From Megaustenia siamemsis (Eukaryota; Mollusca; Gastropoda; Stylommatophora; Ariophantidae): DNA of 64,000 nucleotides. Location: the NCBI GenBank assembly GCA_032433765.1, contig JAVIAB010000092.1:104018564-104082563 (forward strand). Direction: 5' to 3'. The position numbers were made by a program, and so were the translations under genes. Below the pieces are notes generated by a model. The model saw nothing but the letters and a program-made list of their open reading frames with translations. It was not told the DNA's origin and did no database searches. Positions 12,143-22,385 of this stretch are shown one piece after another; within the stretch, counting starts at the first letter, position 1; the number at the start of each line of letters is the position of its first letter.

Positions 12143-12491
12143 GATAAATGTTATCGTCCCACGTCTACACCTATGAATGAACGGAAATGGAACACACAAT
12201 ATCTCGTGTTCTTTACAAGTGTCTAATTGTGTCAAAAGAACACGGCGAAAGCGTGCAAACACGTCAATTTTGCCGTGTATGGATTTTTACTCGCTATTTT
12301 TAACTTAAAATAATGTAAACATTAAGTTTTAACTACATCAATTTGTCGTTATAAATTTATATCAATCAAATAAGCAACAATAATAACAAATGTTTTTTTT
12401 TAATGAAATTAATTCCCTGTTGGGTTCTAATCATTATAAATTTACATGCAAATTTTGAACAACTTACAACAAGCGGTTAAAAAGCTATCGA

Positions 12492-12526
12492 TTTTAAAAG
12501 TTGGGCACGAGTTATGAAACAAGCTA
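12492..12526 (-). repeat. Right terminal inverted repeat of the DD~83E transposon
   Basis: Read on the minus strand it begins TAGCTTGTTTCATAACTCGT then GCCCAACTT, matching the left end. The flanking TA is at 12527-12528. Confidence 0.9.
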
Positions 12527-12587
12527 TAGTAAAATTCGTGTCATTTAATGAGTACTAGCCTTTGCGTTTATAATATATACATGTTTT

Positions 12588-12591
<4 letters not shown>

Positions 12592-12643
<52 letters not shown>
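12592..12643. repeat. (AT)n microsatellite
   Basis: About 52 bases of alternating TA, just outside the transposon. Confidence 0.97.
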
Positions 12644-12647
<4 letters not shown>

Positions 12648-12960
12648 CAAACTGGAACATACCATCATGTTTATTTACAATGGAACGTACCTATTGCGTT
12701 ATTGTACCAGGATGTTTTCTCAAAATGTAGCTAATGACAAGTTTGACAGCGTCGAACTCCCACTGTGTATTTTGGTAAACAAATCAAGCAATTCATAACC
12801 AGTTCTAGTGTTCAGTTTGGTCCAGGTGGTTAACTCCATCATGATTGGAAGAACATTTAGAGCCTCCCTACTTCCGAGAACCCGCCTTCGTCACCTTTGA
12901 ATCCGAAGGAACGAAAAAGATTACAGGCTTGCTTGGAGAAAACCTATAAGGATTAAAGAT
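12644..12960. other. No gene recognised
   Basis: Anonymous sequence between the AT run and the next dispersed repeat. Confidence 0.45.
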
Positions 12961-13415
12961 CGTTATGGTTATGGCTGTGGTTATGGTTATGGAAGGCCTC
13001 GGTATCACTGCAAACGACTTAAAATCCATAATTGCTTAACCGCCCGTGGCAGTGGAATCATCCGAATTACTATTTCATCTCCCAAACAAAGAAAGGTAGC
13101 TGTAGTCCCCATCATAGCAGTCTTAGAACACGCCACAAGACATTAGGCGAAACCGCGCAGAAAGTGAACACAGCCATCTGTTCTCCATCATGCGATATCA
13201 TCATTCATCGTAATCAATTGGAATATCGAAACACGATCAAAACAGATGAAACGCACAGCTCACTGTGTGCACCGAGCACTTAACTCAGTAGCTCCTGCAA
13301 CAAGCCGGGCTTGGAATATGAGAAAACTGCAACAAGGAACACTTTTCAGACATAGCCTTTAATGGTTCCTGCCGTCTATATACCATAACCATGATTCCTG
13401 TCGCCTGTCCACCAT
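12961..13415 (-). repeat. ATAACC-tailed dispersed repeat, copy 2
   Basis: On the plus strand it starts with GTTATGGTTATGG units (the complement of the ATAACC tail), then GGAAGGCCTCGGTATCACTG, and runs about 0.45 kb. Near its far end the module CCATAACCATGATTCCTGTC partly repeats the preceding sequence, a small internal duplication. Confidence 0.87.
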
Positions 13416-14331
13416 AAAGATCGTTAAAGTTTTATAAAAAAAATATGAATGTCTTTGCATGTGATTTGTTATTTGGTGATGTAACTATTGTTGTTAGTGC
13501 AATTCTGGGACGCCGAAGACGGTTTTAAAAAATATTGTTAGAGTGTAAGCAATTGAGACGGATTGTTATGGGTGATTGCAAACAACGAGAAACATAAATG
13601 ACCATAGTGCTGACTATTCTTGATCTGACATGAGAGAGAATGAGAGTGCAGTGACTTTGATTCGTCATTCACTTTAAATCAGTATTATATAATTGACGTG
13701 ACTCTTTGTATGTTTATGATTTATTGATTAGACGTTTGACGTTTACGTGAAATTACACGTTATCTAATGAATATGATGTTTTGGGTGAGATCGACGTGTT
13801 CGACTGCTGGCTCTTTTCTATGTAGCAAAATCCTATTTTCAGATGTAGTATACAATGTGACCATCGACCTTGTTAAATAAGAGTGTCATTCAGGTCTCCG
13901 ATCTCTTACTCCTCATTTCTTCACGGAGCACAAACGTTTTAAAACCAGCGAGGGTATATGGATAAATGATGTAAGCTGCCTAATATCATTACAATAATGG
14001 TATACATTTTATTTCTTTAAAATTTATTCCGAACAGCACAGTCTAGTTTTTTGGTCTTCATCTGTCAAGGGATGTGAAACCAAATATTGGTACTTCCAAC
14101 TTGACAATCGATCTCAAGGCTGCCATCTTTCTCTTTATATTGAGTGTATTTTATTGTTGAAAACACTCAAAATATGGTAAGGAATTTATCCATGCACAGT
14201 TTATCATAAAAGTCATTTATTTTAACGCTGTTAAGAATTGAATTTGTCCAAACCTGGGCATTAGCAGCTAAATAAAAAGTAATGATTGGCTCAGGAAAAT
14301 GTAATGTCGCAGACATATACTGAACGCGACA
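13416..14331. other. No gene recognised
   Basis: AT-rich anonymous sequence. The 68-codon minus-strand frame at 14167-14373 overlaps a SINE end and has no motif support. Confidence 0.45.
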
Positions 14332-14344
14332 AAAAGAGATAATA

Positions 14345-14686
14345 GTAAAGTAAAGTAAAGTACCCCCCGTCACGCCAAGTGGCGTATAGGGAAATATGGT
14401 GTTAGTGACCCTATATTTTACAGACCTTCAGCACATGATTTTTGGGGTAATGTGGTCGGTATTACGCCCGTGCTGCTTTTACTTTCCCAGAAAAAATCCG
14501 TACCCATTTAAGGCTGGGTGAACCCGGAGCCGTCGGTTGGATCGAACCCTACCCCTTGTCCGTAGTAGTCCAGTTCACTAACCACTGAGCTATCGCGGCT
14601 CCTACTAATTTTTAGGGAATTAGTAAAACCCAGGTGTCCTCGCCAGGGTACGAACCCCGGCTGTTGCCGTGGTAAGCCAACCGCCT
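14345..14686 (-). mobile_element. tRNA-derived SINE, copy 2, dimer-like, with 13-bp TSD
   Basis: The 3' part (14345-14605) is the common SINE. Upstream of its head, at 14606-14686, lies a second Pol III-like unit containing GGGGTTCGTACCCTGG (B-box-like). The duplication AAAAGAGATAATA stands at 14332-14344 and 14687-14699, so both units lie within one insertion. The A box of the upstream unit is poor (TTGGCTTACCACGG). This is either a composite SINE or a SINE that carried a neighbouring tRNA-like sequence with it. Confidence 0.88.
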
Positions 14687-14699
14687 AAAAGAGATAATA

Positions 14700-15087
14700 A
14701 TAAGAAATAATGTAAGGGAGCATGTAAAGTTTACACCAGTGTTGGATCATATTAAGGAAGATCACATCTTGTGTTTTGGACATAAAACACGATCTACACT
14801 ATGTTGCGTTTTCCAGAAACTTAGAAGAAATTGAATAAGGTGGACCTAGAAGACGATGAATATAAAGTAGACAAAACGTTGGGTGCCATGTATGACACAC
14901 ATCGCGGTGGACTCAATATTTCTCTCGATTGTGAAAGACTAAAAGACGTAAGAAATTAAAGTAAGTAGGGCTTGTGTAAACACATGAATATATACAAATA
15001 TATGCTGTATGGTCACGGTAGCGAAGTGGTTGGTGGGCTCGTCTGTTCTACACGTGGATCTGAGTTCAGTTTCAAAATAATACATCG
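14700..15087. other. No gene recognised
   Basis: Anonymous sequence between the dimer-like SINE and the next dispersed repeat. Confidence 0.45.
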
Positions 15088-15187
15088 GTTAGAGTTATGG
15101 TTATGGAAGGCCACGGTATCACTGAAACGAATTAAAATCCATAATTGCTCAACCGCCTGTGCCACTGGAATTATCCGAATTACTAAC
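15088..15187 (-). repeat. ATAACC-tailed dispersed repeat, copy 3 (truncated)
   Basis: Only about the last 100 bases of the family, from the GTTATGGTTATGG end to ATCCGAATTACTAACTCATC. The 5' part is missing. A 60-bp tandem array begins directly at the truncation point. Confidence 0.82.
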
Positions 15188-15790
15188 TCATCATGGATTA
15201 AAGTTCAGTTCCCTAATGTTATAACGAGCGTAGTGCAAAACCTAAATAATATATGGATCAGCATTCGAGTTTAGTTCCGTAATGTTACAATGATCGTAGT
15301 TCAGAACCTAAATATGATATGGATTAGAGTTCAGTTCCGTAATGTTACAATGATCGTAGTTCAGAACCTAAATATGATATGGATTAGAGTTCAGTTCCGT
15401 AATGTTACAATGATCGTAGCTCAGATCATAAATAAGAAATGGTTTTGAGTTCAGTTCCGTAATGTTACAATGATCGTAGCTCAGAATCTAAATAAGAAAG
15501 GGTTTTGAATTCAATTCCCTAGTGTTACAATGATCGTAGTTCAAAACTAAATAATATATGGATTAGAGTTCAGTTGCCAAATGTTACAATGCTCGTAGTT
15601 CAGAACCTAAAAATAAATGGATTAGAGTTCAATTCCCTAATGTTACAATGATAGTAGTTCAAAACCTAAATAATGCATGGATTAGAGTTCAGTTTCCAAA
15701 TTTCAGATGGATCAAAATTATTGTCTCAAATGTTAAGTGGATTGGACTTCAGATAACAAATGTGAAGAAGTCTTTTATGGAACCACACGA
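15188..15790. repeat. 60-bp tandem array
   Basis: About nine copies of a 60-bp unit that contains GGATTAGAGTTCAGTTCCGT, AATGTTACAATGATCGTAGT and TCAGAACCTAAATATGATAT. Copies decay towards the right edge, where spacing is lost after about 15720. It abuts a truncated ATAACC-family copy on its left. Open frames inside are by-products. Confidence 0.92.
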
Positions 15791-16111
15791 CTTGGAAGTT
15801 CACCCAATGATTGTCTCAATAAATGTACCGCAATCTCAAGTGTTACTAGACATGCCACTGCAGTAGAGTATGCATCCGCAAGTATGTAATATTGGTACTG
15901 TACTGACAGTAAATATGCTCGGAAATAAATCGTATTTCTGTACAACACAAGTATTCAGCCCTACTGGGAGATATTTGCCTTAATAGGAAAGTACAGAAAT
16001 ACAATTTATTCCGAACTGTAATCGTAAACCTGTGCTATAGTCATGAGAATACCTGCGTGAAAGATATTGTCCATGATAGATAATTTTTTAGTTAGCTGAG
16101 TGGCAGTGTCT

Positions 16112-16115
<4 letters not shown>
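15791..16115. other. No gene recognised
   Basis: Two similar phrases, CGGAAATAAATCGTATTTCT near 15920 and CAGAAATACAATTTATTCCG near 15994, are partly reverse-complementary and could pair as a loose inverted repeat. Nothing else is recognised. Confidence 0.4.

Positions 16116-16177
<62 letters not shown>
16116..16177. repeat. (AT)n microsatellite
   Basis: About 62 bases of alternating AT, next to the 3' end of a LINE fragment on the minus strand. Confidence 0.97.
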
Positions 16178-16178
<1 letters not shown>

Positions 16179-16179
16179 C

Positions 16180-16525
16180 ATTCCACCAGAATAGTCTCTC
16201 TCTGCGATCAAGACTCAATCAGAGTAGGATTACAGACTCTCACATGAAGACATCTGTCTGTTTAAGTGAATTGATCGACCCACAGGCAGAACATCATAAT
16301 ATTAGAGTCTGTTAGATCCACTCTGATTGGATACCTGTTAAAACGTTGCACCGTGTTCTGCGCCAGTGGCCCAGTGTATCCGATTTCAGCCAGCATTTTA
16401 TTCAGGTTTGCTTTCCTTAGCCTTTGATTGTCCCTAATCTTCCTGCAAGGCAACAGATTGTCTTTTCTGTAGGGGATTCTGCCCCTTAGATGGTCGGCCC
16501 TCCCAGGTTTACGAGCACCATCTGC
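16180..16525 (-). mobile_element. LINE 3'-end fragment, left arm of inverted pair
   Basis: On the minus strand the sequence encodes CRKIRDNQRLRKANLNKMLA and then GPLAQNTVQRF, followed by a 3' untranslated stretch with GACTCTAATATTATGATGTT and CTACTCTGATTGAGTCTTGA. It is the reverse complement of 18171-18508 with modest divergence. Its terminal about 85 bases also match the 3' end of the LINE at 58.4 kb. Confidence 0.82.
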
Positions 16526-16640
16526 CCGAGTAACTAGAGGTGACTAACACAGACATGCACACACAAAGATTTGAGATGTGACTAACACTGACATGCACAC
16601 AACGATATGAGGCATGACTAACACTGACACACACCTGTTA
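16526..16640 (-). repeat. 36-40 bp minisatellite, array 1 (short)
   Basis: Two to three units of the type AAGATTTGAGATGTGACTAA followed by CACTGACATGCACACA. These are the reverse complement of the array at 17795-18170 and equivalent to the array at 19345-20280. It lies directly 5' of the LINE fragment. Confidence 0.85.
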
Positions 16641-17724
16641 TAGAGTGAGCTAATGGAAGCATGGGGACAGGTAACTTAGTTGTTACCCGCTTCTCAATAG
16701 ACAATAGCAGTAACAGATGGTAGAGACAATCAGTGTTAAGACATAAATTTAGGTATGGAAAATTTCCAGCCAGAATAACAAGTTAAGGTTTAATAGAACT
16801 TCACAAGGGGTAGTAGATATACAGAAAGTGGGAAGGAGGTAATGTCCAGAATTACTGGACGACACGATGATGAGTTTAGGTCCATGGAAATTTCCACTTC
16901 AACTTTTAGGCAATGCATGACAATAGCATGCATTGACCCCATGACTTTGGTCCGTCTGATAAATAGGTTGTCATCCAACTATCAGGATATGTCATTGTCA
17001 TGAGGTAATAATTATTTAAATAGGGCATAAAGATTCACGAAAACAAGGTGTTTTCATCAAACCATGATAATAGTTCAAGTTTCGGTCACAGAATGACGAG
17101 GAGTGACCAACTCAAGTGATCAGAAGAGTGCAAATTGTCACTTTGCGAAGTTTGGTTGGCTGCTGATCTTCAGACAAAGAGTTGTGGTTGGAGTATTTAA
17201 ACTTCAACACAATATGTTTTAAGACAGTTACAGTTAGAGAGAGAGAGAAGTCAAGATGTAGACTAAGTAAGCTTAGTCCGGCCTCGGCCGAACTGCCGAA
17301 GGCAGTTAGATAAAAGTTATAGAATTAGACAGTTAGAGATACAGACAGTCAGGGATAGAACAGTTAGTAGAAGTTAAGTTAAGATTAGAAAGTTGAGCCT
17401 GTTAGTTAGGAAGTTATAATCTTCAAGTTGTAGTTTCAAGTCAGTTGAGAAGTTCTTAAGTAAGTTGATAGAGAGTAGTGAGTATAGCAATGAACATATG
17501 AACTTTAGTGTTCTGAAAGTGCTTAAAGAGTATTTCAAGTTGTTTCACATTCCTCATGAACGTAAGTTGATTAATGTTGAATGTAAAATATGCACTTGTG
17601 GACATATTCATCGGCGATTTGCCTCCGAGAAGTCCAGAATTAATACATATTAATTTAAGATAAGTGCATCCACTACAGAACGATCATAGGCCAAGATTAA
17701 TAATAGAGATCAATAAACTATTTA
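16641..17724. other. Spacer between inverted minisatellite/LINE arms
   Basis: About 1.1 kb without a supported gene. It contains the purine-rich stretch AGAGAGAGAGAAGTCAAGAT and many TTAGACAGTTAGAGATACAG-like phrases. I considered a solo LTR beginning TGTTATAGAGTG but found no matching end or target duplication. A 62-codon frame at 17465-17653 has no motif. Confidence 0.4.
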
Positions 17725-17787
17725 TGAGCAATTATGGATTTTAAGTCCTTTGCAGTAATACCGGGGCCTTTCATAACCAATTAACCA
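17725..17787 (+). repeat. ATAACC-tailed dispersed repeat, copy 4 (3' end only)
   Basis: Only the last 63 bases remain: TGAGCAATTATGGATTTTAA through GGGGCCTTTCATAACCAATT. It marks the right edge of the spacer between the inverted arms. Confidence 0.8.
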
Positions 17788-17794
17788 AATCGTT

Positions 17795-18170
17795 GTGTGT
17801 GTCTGTGTTTAGTCATATCTCATATCTTAGTGTGTATCTGTGTTAGTCATGTGTCATAGCTTTGTGCGTGCATGTCTGTGTTAGTCATATCTCATATCTT
17901 TGTGTGCATGTCTATGTTAGTCATGTCTCATATTTTTGTGTGTATGTCTATGTTAGTCACATCTCCTATCTTTGTGAGTGCATATTTATGTTAGTCATGT
18001 CTCATATCTTTGTGTGTTTGTTTTTAGTCATATCTCATATCTTAGTGTGTGTGTGTGTTAGTCATATCTCATATTTTGGTGTGTGTCAGTGTTAGTCATG
18101 CCTCATATCGTCGTGTGCATGTCAGTGTTAGTCACATCTCATATCTTTGTGTGTGTATGTCTGTGTTAGT
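17795..18170 (+). repeat. 36-40 bp minisatellite, array 2
   Basis: About ten units of GTGTGTGTCTGTGTTAGTCA followed by TATCTCATATCTT, with variable TG content. On the plus strand the array encodes a 77-codon frame with a 12-residue period (SHISYLCVHVYV-like), which is a by-product. It leads directly into the LINE fragment at 18171. Confidence 0.9.
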
Positions 18171-18507
18171 CACCTCTAGTGACTCGGGCAGATGGTGCTC
18201 GTAAACCTGGGAGTGCCGACCATCTAAGGGCAGAATCCCCCTACAGAAAAAACAATCTGCTGCTTTGCAGGAAGATTGGGGACAATCAAAGGCTAAGGAA
18301 AGCAAACCTGAATAAAATGCTGGCTGAAATCGGATGCACTGGGCCACTGGCGCAGAAAACAGTGCAACGTTTAACAGGTATTCAATCAGGGTGGATCTAA
18401 CAGACTCTAATTATGATGTTCTGTCTGTGGGGTCGATCAATTCACTTAAACAGATAGCTGTCTTCATGTGAGAGTCTGGTATCCTACTCTGATTGAGTCC
18501 TGATAAC
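18171..18507 (+). mobile_element. LINE 3'-end fragment, right arm of inverted pair
   Basis: It encodes TRADGARKPGSADHLRAESP, then DNQRLRKANLNKMLAEIGCT and GPLAQKTVQRLTG, ends the frame near 18400 and continues as a 3' untranslated stretch. It is the reverse-complement partner of 16180-16525 and shares its last about 85 bases with the LINE at 58.4 kb. Confidence 0.82.

Positions 18508-18534
<27 letters not shown>
18508..18534 (+). repeat. (AG)n 3' tail
   Basis: About 27 bases of AG directly after the conserved 3' end GATTGAGTCCTGATAACAG. The position suggests it is the tandem tail of the LINE, as at 58.5 kb. Confidence 0.85.
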
Positions 18535-18538
<4 letters not shown>

Positions 18539-18604
18539 ATATTGAGAGAAAAAGAGTCTGTCATGATTTACCTGTTGTGATCAACTATAACTATAGATGT
18601 GTTG

Positions 18605-19045
18605 TCATCATCATCATCAAGTACCGGGTCTACTGGTGTAGGTGATCATGTCTCTCCACAACTTTCGATCTCGGCAGCTATTTATCATTTCTGTTGTTGA
18701 CCTTCCGCCAAGCCATTCTCTTAAGTTGTCTGTTATTTTTTCTTTTTGCTTCCCTCTATCTTTTCTTCCCTCAATTTTTCCAGTTGTTACAATACATTCC
18801 AGTTGTTCTCATCTCATTACATGGCCAAAAAATGATGATTGTTTCTTCCTAATATTGGAAATTATTTATGTTTTTGCTTTGACCTCTCTCAGAATATCTT
18901 CATTACTCTTCTTAGCTGTCCATGGTACTCTCAACATTCTTCTGTAAAACCACATTCCTACAGACTCCATTGATTTTCTTGTCTGTTGTCCTATTGTCCA
19001 TGATTCGCATCCATATGTTAAGACTGCTATTGTTGTGGCGATTCA
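18605..19045 (-). mobile_element. RTE-like LINE 3' end (subfamily A)
   Basis: The plus strand reads ATCATCATCATCAAGTACCG, the tail of a minus-strand copy. The body gives, on the minus strand, the block with EWLGGRSTTEMINS and the upstream WFYRRMLRVPWTAKK region, in broken frames. It separates minisatellite arrays 2 and 3. Confidence 0.85.
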
Positions 19046-19344
19046 TGATTGTACAAAGAAATTACGACGGTGGTTTTCTGTTGCCTTCCGTCGGTTTGTT
19101 TACGGTTGGCTCCGCTAGCCTTTGACTAAAAAGTCTCACCCACAAGGCAGTGGGGTTGTTTTACTTAGGGGTACCCTCCCTTAGCCTTTTACTCTCCCGA
19201 GCTTACCTGCAAGGCAGCTGGGCAGCCGCAGGTTGTACTGTTTATTGCATACAGTAGCAGATAAAATTACCTGACCTGACATCATCTGCTGTCAAGTTAT
19301 AATATAATATCAGAAACAAGAAACAATAAATATACTATAACACA
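19046..19344. other. No gene; low-level repeat-like sequence
   Basis: Phrases such as CACCCACAAGGCAGTGGGGT and TTACCTGCAAGGCAGCTGGG look like parts of a dispersed element, but I see no second copy in the window. Confidence 0.35.
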
Positions 19345-20280
19345 CCACGATATGAGATATGACTAACACAGACACACACACACACACACACACTAAGATA
19401 TGAGATGTGACTAACACAGACACACTCTAAAATATGAGATATGACTAACACAGATACACACACTAAGATATGAGATATGACTAAACACAGTCATGCAAAC
19501 ACAAAGATATGAGATGTGACTAACATAACCATGCACACGCAAAGATATGAGATGTGACTAACATAGCCATGCACACACAAGGATATGAGATGTGACATAC
19601 ACAGACATGCACTCACAAAGATATGAGATATGACTAACATAAGCATGCACACAAAGATATGATATATCACTAACCCAAACATGTACACACAAAGATGTGA
19701 CATATGACTAACATATACACACTAAGATATGAGATATGACTAAACACACACACACACAAAGATATGAGACATGATTAACACGGACGCACACCAAGATATG
19801 AGATATGACTAACATGACACACACCAAGACATGAGCCATAGCTAGCACACAACACAAGCTAAGATATGAGCCATGGCTAGCACAGACACCCACTAAGATA
19901 TGGATCACGGCTAGCACGGCTATACACCAAGATATGAACCATGGCCAGCACAGACACACACTAAGATATGAACCATGGCCAGCACAGACACACACTAAGA
20001 TATGAATCATGGCCAACGCAGACACACACCAAGATATGAGCCATGGCCAGCACATACACCCACCAAGATAGCAGTCATGGTTATCACAGACTCCCACTAA
20101 GGTATGAGCTACGATTAGCACAGATATGCACTTAGAATTGAGCCATGGCTGTCACAGACACCCACCAAGATCGGAACCATGGCTATCACATACACACACA
20201 AAGATATGTGCCATGGTTAGCACAGACAACCACCAAGATATAAGCAACGACTAACGTATACACTTGATAACGTCCACCAA
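19345..20280 (-). repeat. 36-40 bp minisatellite, array 3
   Basis: About twenty-four units. The left half is AAGATATGAGATATGACTAA + CACAGACACACACAC; the right half, after about 19800, shifts to AAGATATGAGCCATGGCTAG + CACAGACACACAC. The change suggests two expansion episodes from diverged founders. Minus-strand open frames of 70 and 137 codons are periodic by-products. Confidence 0.92.
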
Positions 20281-20283
20281 AGT

Positions 20284-21199
20284 TTATCTGAGGTTCTTGG
20301 TAAAGTTTCTACTGACGACCACGAAGATACAAAACGTGCAGGCATGGTGGGCGTGGCTGACGTGCTGGAAGATCAGCCGGATAAGACCTTTAAAGAATGT
20401 CAATTTCATGTCCCCTGAGTTTTGAGTCAGCATCAGATAGTATAGTCTGGCAACGTGGCTGGGTGCGTTCATGATGATGTAAGATAGAGACAAGGCAAAG
20501 AGCATCCTAGCTACACGAACCTGAGCGCTAGCTCGCACTGAGCTCCACCTAGGATCGTTGATTGGTTTCAGCTCGGAAACTTCCAGCATCGGCAGGCCAC
20601 TGAGCTTCTTCCTTCCACCTTGTGTATAATGGGCAGAACGATCGTGAAGAGCATGACAGTAATGGCGATCAGCGGTAGTAGCAACGTTGCTACCGAGTCA
20701 ATGTAGGTTATTATGCGATAGAACATCAGCCTTGGACTTGGCAAGCATTTCTCATATACAGCAACAACGACAAGACTAGAATGCACATGACCACGATACT
20801 GGCGCGTCGCTTTGTGCACATAACCACAAGGCTTGTTGGATGACATATGGTGGTGTAATTCTCCACTGTTATGCACACAACGTACCATAGGACAGAAAGC
20901 AAAATACGTAGGTGGCGAGAAACGAGACTATGACACATCCCGTTCAGTTCATTGACTTTGTAGTCAATGGTCTCTATCCACACAAACAGGCCAACCAGAG
21001 CACCCGTGTCAGAGATCAGCAATGCAAAAATGTAAATGCTGGAAGAAAATTTTCCTGAGTTCTCGTCCAAGAAGATCCAAGCAGAATATTTATAAATGAA
21101 TGACAGCATATCCTGGAGCGATCCCTTCCTCCCACCAAAGACGAATATGGCTTGTATCTCAAACGCTACTTGATGATGTCCAAATTTGTAGACTTTCAT
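20284..21199 (-). pseudogene. Rhodopsin-class GPCR pseudogene, two frameshifts
   Basis: The pieces would form a seven-helix receptor of the peptide or chemosensory type common in molluscs. Frame 21199-20726 carries TM2 (SIYIFALLISDTGALVGLFV), TM3 with a diverged DRY region (VCITVENYTTICHP) and the start of TM4 (ASIVVMCILVLSLL). Frame 20888-20568 carries extracellular loop 2 and TM5 (DSVATLLLPLIAITVMLFTI). Frame 20589-20284 carries TM6 (VARMLFALSLSYIIMNAPSH) and TM7 (ACTFCIFVVVSRNF). The pieces are in the right order, with frame changes near 20780 and 20580. The N-terminal part before TM2 is poorly receptor-like, so TM1 may be lost or in another frame. The ERY/DRY Arg is replaced and TM7 lacks a clear NPxxY. 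Two small indels make it a likely pseudogene; sequencing error is the alternative. Confidence 0.72.
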
Positions 21200-21394
21200 A
21201 AATTAAAGTCGTATGTGATTTGAGTAGCACACAAACAATGAATTGAATAGTTGAGTTCTTGGCTCTTGTGTCTTGAATAAAACAGAACGTGACAACCTTA
21301 AGTATGGAATTTATCTGACAAGTATTTTAAACTAAAAGTTCTATCAGATATATACGAATTTATATACGATGAAACATTTAATTTACTATTTGGA

Positions 21395-22186
21395 TAGTTA
21401 TTTGGTTATTGAAGGCCCCGGTATCACTGCAACAGAATTAAAATCCATAATTGCTCAACCGCCCGTGCCAGCGTAATCATCCGAATTAATATCTCATCTC
21501 CCAAACAAAGAAAAGTAACTGTAGTCCCCATCGTAGCAGTCCCAGCACACGCCAAAAGACATAAGGCAAAACCGCGCAGAAAGTGAACACAGCCAACTGT
21601 TTCCTGTCATACGATATCATCATTCATCGCAAACAATTGGAATATCGAAACATGATCAAAACGGATGAGACACACATCTCACGGTGTGCAAAGAGCACTT
21701 AACTCAGTAGCTCCTGCAACAAGCCGGACTTGGAATATGAGGAAACTGCAACAAGGGACACTTTTCATGCATAGCTTTCAATGGTTCCTGTCGCCTATCC
21801 ACCATATACCGGAAGTTCACGTCCTCCTAAAATGATGATCGTCACATTTTTAAAAATGAATAGCGCTTGATGATGTTAGGCCATCGTTGTTGACTCCAAT
21901 TCCGAACATATAAACACACAGTCAGTCGTCAGCCTATCCCCGTCGCACATCAAACAATAGACTGTAAGAATAGCATACGGCCAGCCTAAGGACACACGAT
22001 GAGCCATTACAATGACATAGCACAGACAACAATGTCGCACACACAATACAAGTTTGCGCCCTTTAGATTCCTGATTACTGTAGTGAATGCAGCCCACGAT
22101 GAACAAAACAGGGTGCAAATTCCCTAAAGAGATAAAACTGCGGCTGACGAAGCAGTTCACATTAATGAGTAACATGGAAATAATTG
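21395..22186 (-). repeat. ATAACC-tailed dispersed repeat, copy 5 (long)
   Basis: A long copy in minus orientation of about 0.8 kb. It starts at the TTGGTTATTGAAGGCCCCGG end and extends past the 0.45-kb core into the segment with TCATCAACGATGG-like sequence (GGCCATCGTTGTTGACTCCA on the plus strand) and CGGCTGACGAAGCAGTTCAC. It aligns with copy 8 at 59.8-60.6 kb over its full length. The 110-codon minus frame at 21876-22208 is not conserved in copy 8. Confidence 0.88.
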
Positions 22187-22385
22187 TAATTTCTGCAATA
22201 TGTGCCATTTTGGCACGCAGGGCTTCTGTTTTTGAGATTGTAGTTCTGCCCTATATGCCGTCTTCGGCTCGAAAGGACAATAGATAGATAGATGGATACT
22301 TAGCATATCACAAGGAAAGTGGAGTTGTCTCTATGAATTTAATTGTTAGCAGAAGATCATGAAGTACCCTCTATGACTTGCTAAG

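Larger units (their letters stand above)
10416..12526 (-). mobile_element. Complete IS630/Tc1/mariner-type transposon, DD~83E
   Basis: A 2.1-kb element with matching ends. Both start TAGCTTGTTTCA and share GTGCCCAACTT further in, and both are bordered by TA (10414-10415 and 12527-12528), the usual target duplication of this superfamily. One transposase frame on the minus strand occupies most of the interior. Termini, flanks and gene are all present, so this is the best preserved autonomous-type element in the window. Only one in-frame stop separates it from an intact coding sequence. No second transposon has landed inside it, which suggests a fairly recent insertion. Confidence 0.93.

Noticed and set aside
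16640..17720. Solo LTR starting TGTTATAGAGTG
   Set aside because: No matching CA-end with a 4-6 bp target duplication could be found, and no second copy is present in the window.
17862..18095. Small Cys/Val-rich protein (SHISYLCVHVYV repeats)
   Set aside because: It is a translation of a TG-rich minisatellite; the period equals the repeat unit and similar frames occur in array 3.
21876..22208. Membrane protein frame of 110 codons
   Set aside because: The frame is part of ATAACC repeat copy 5 and is not kept in copy 8.
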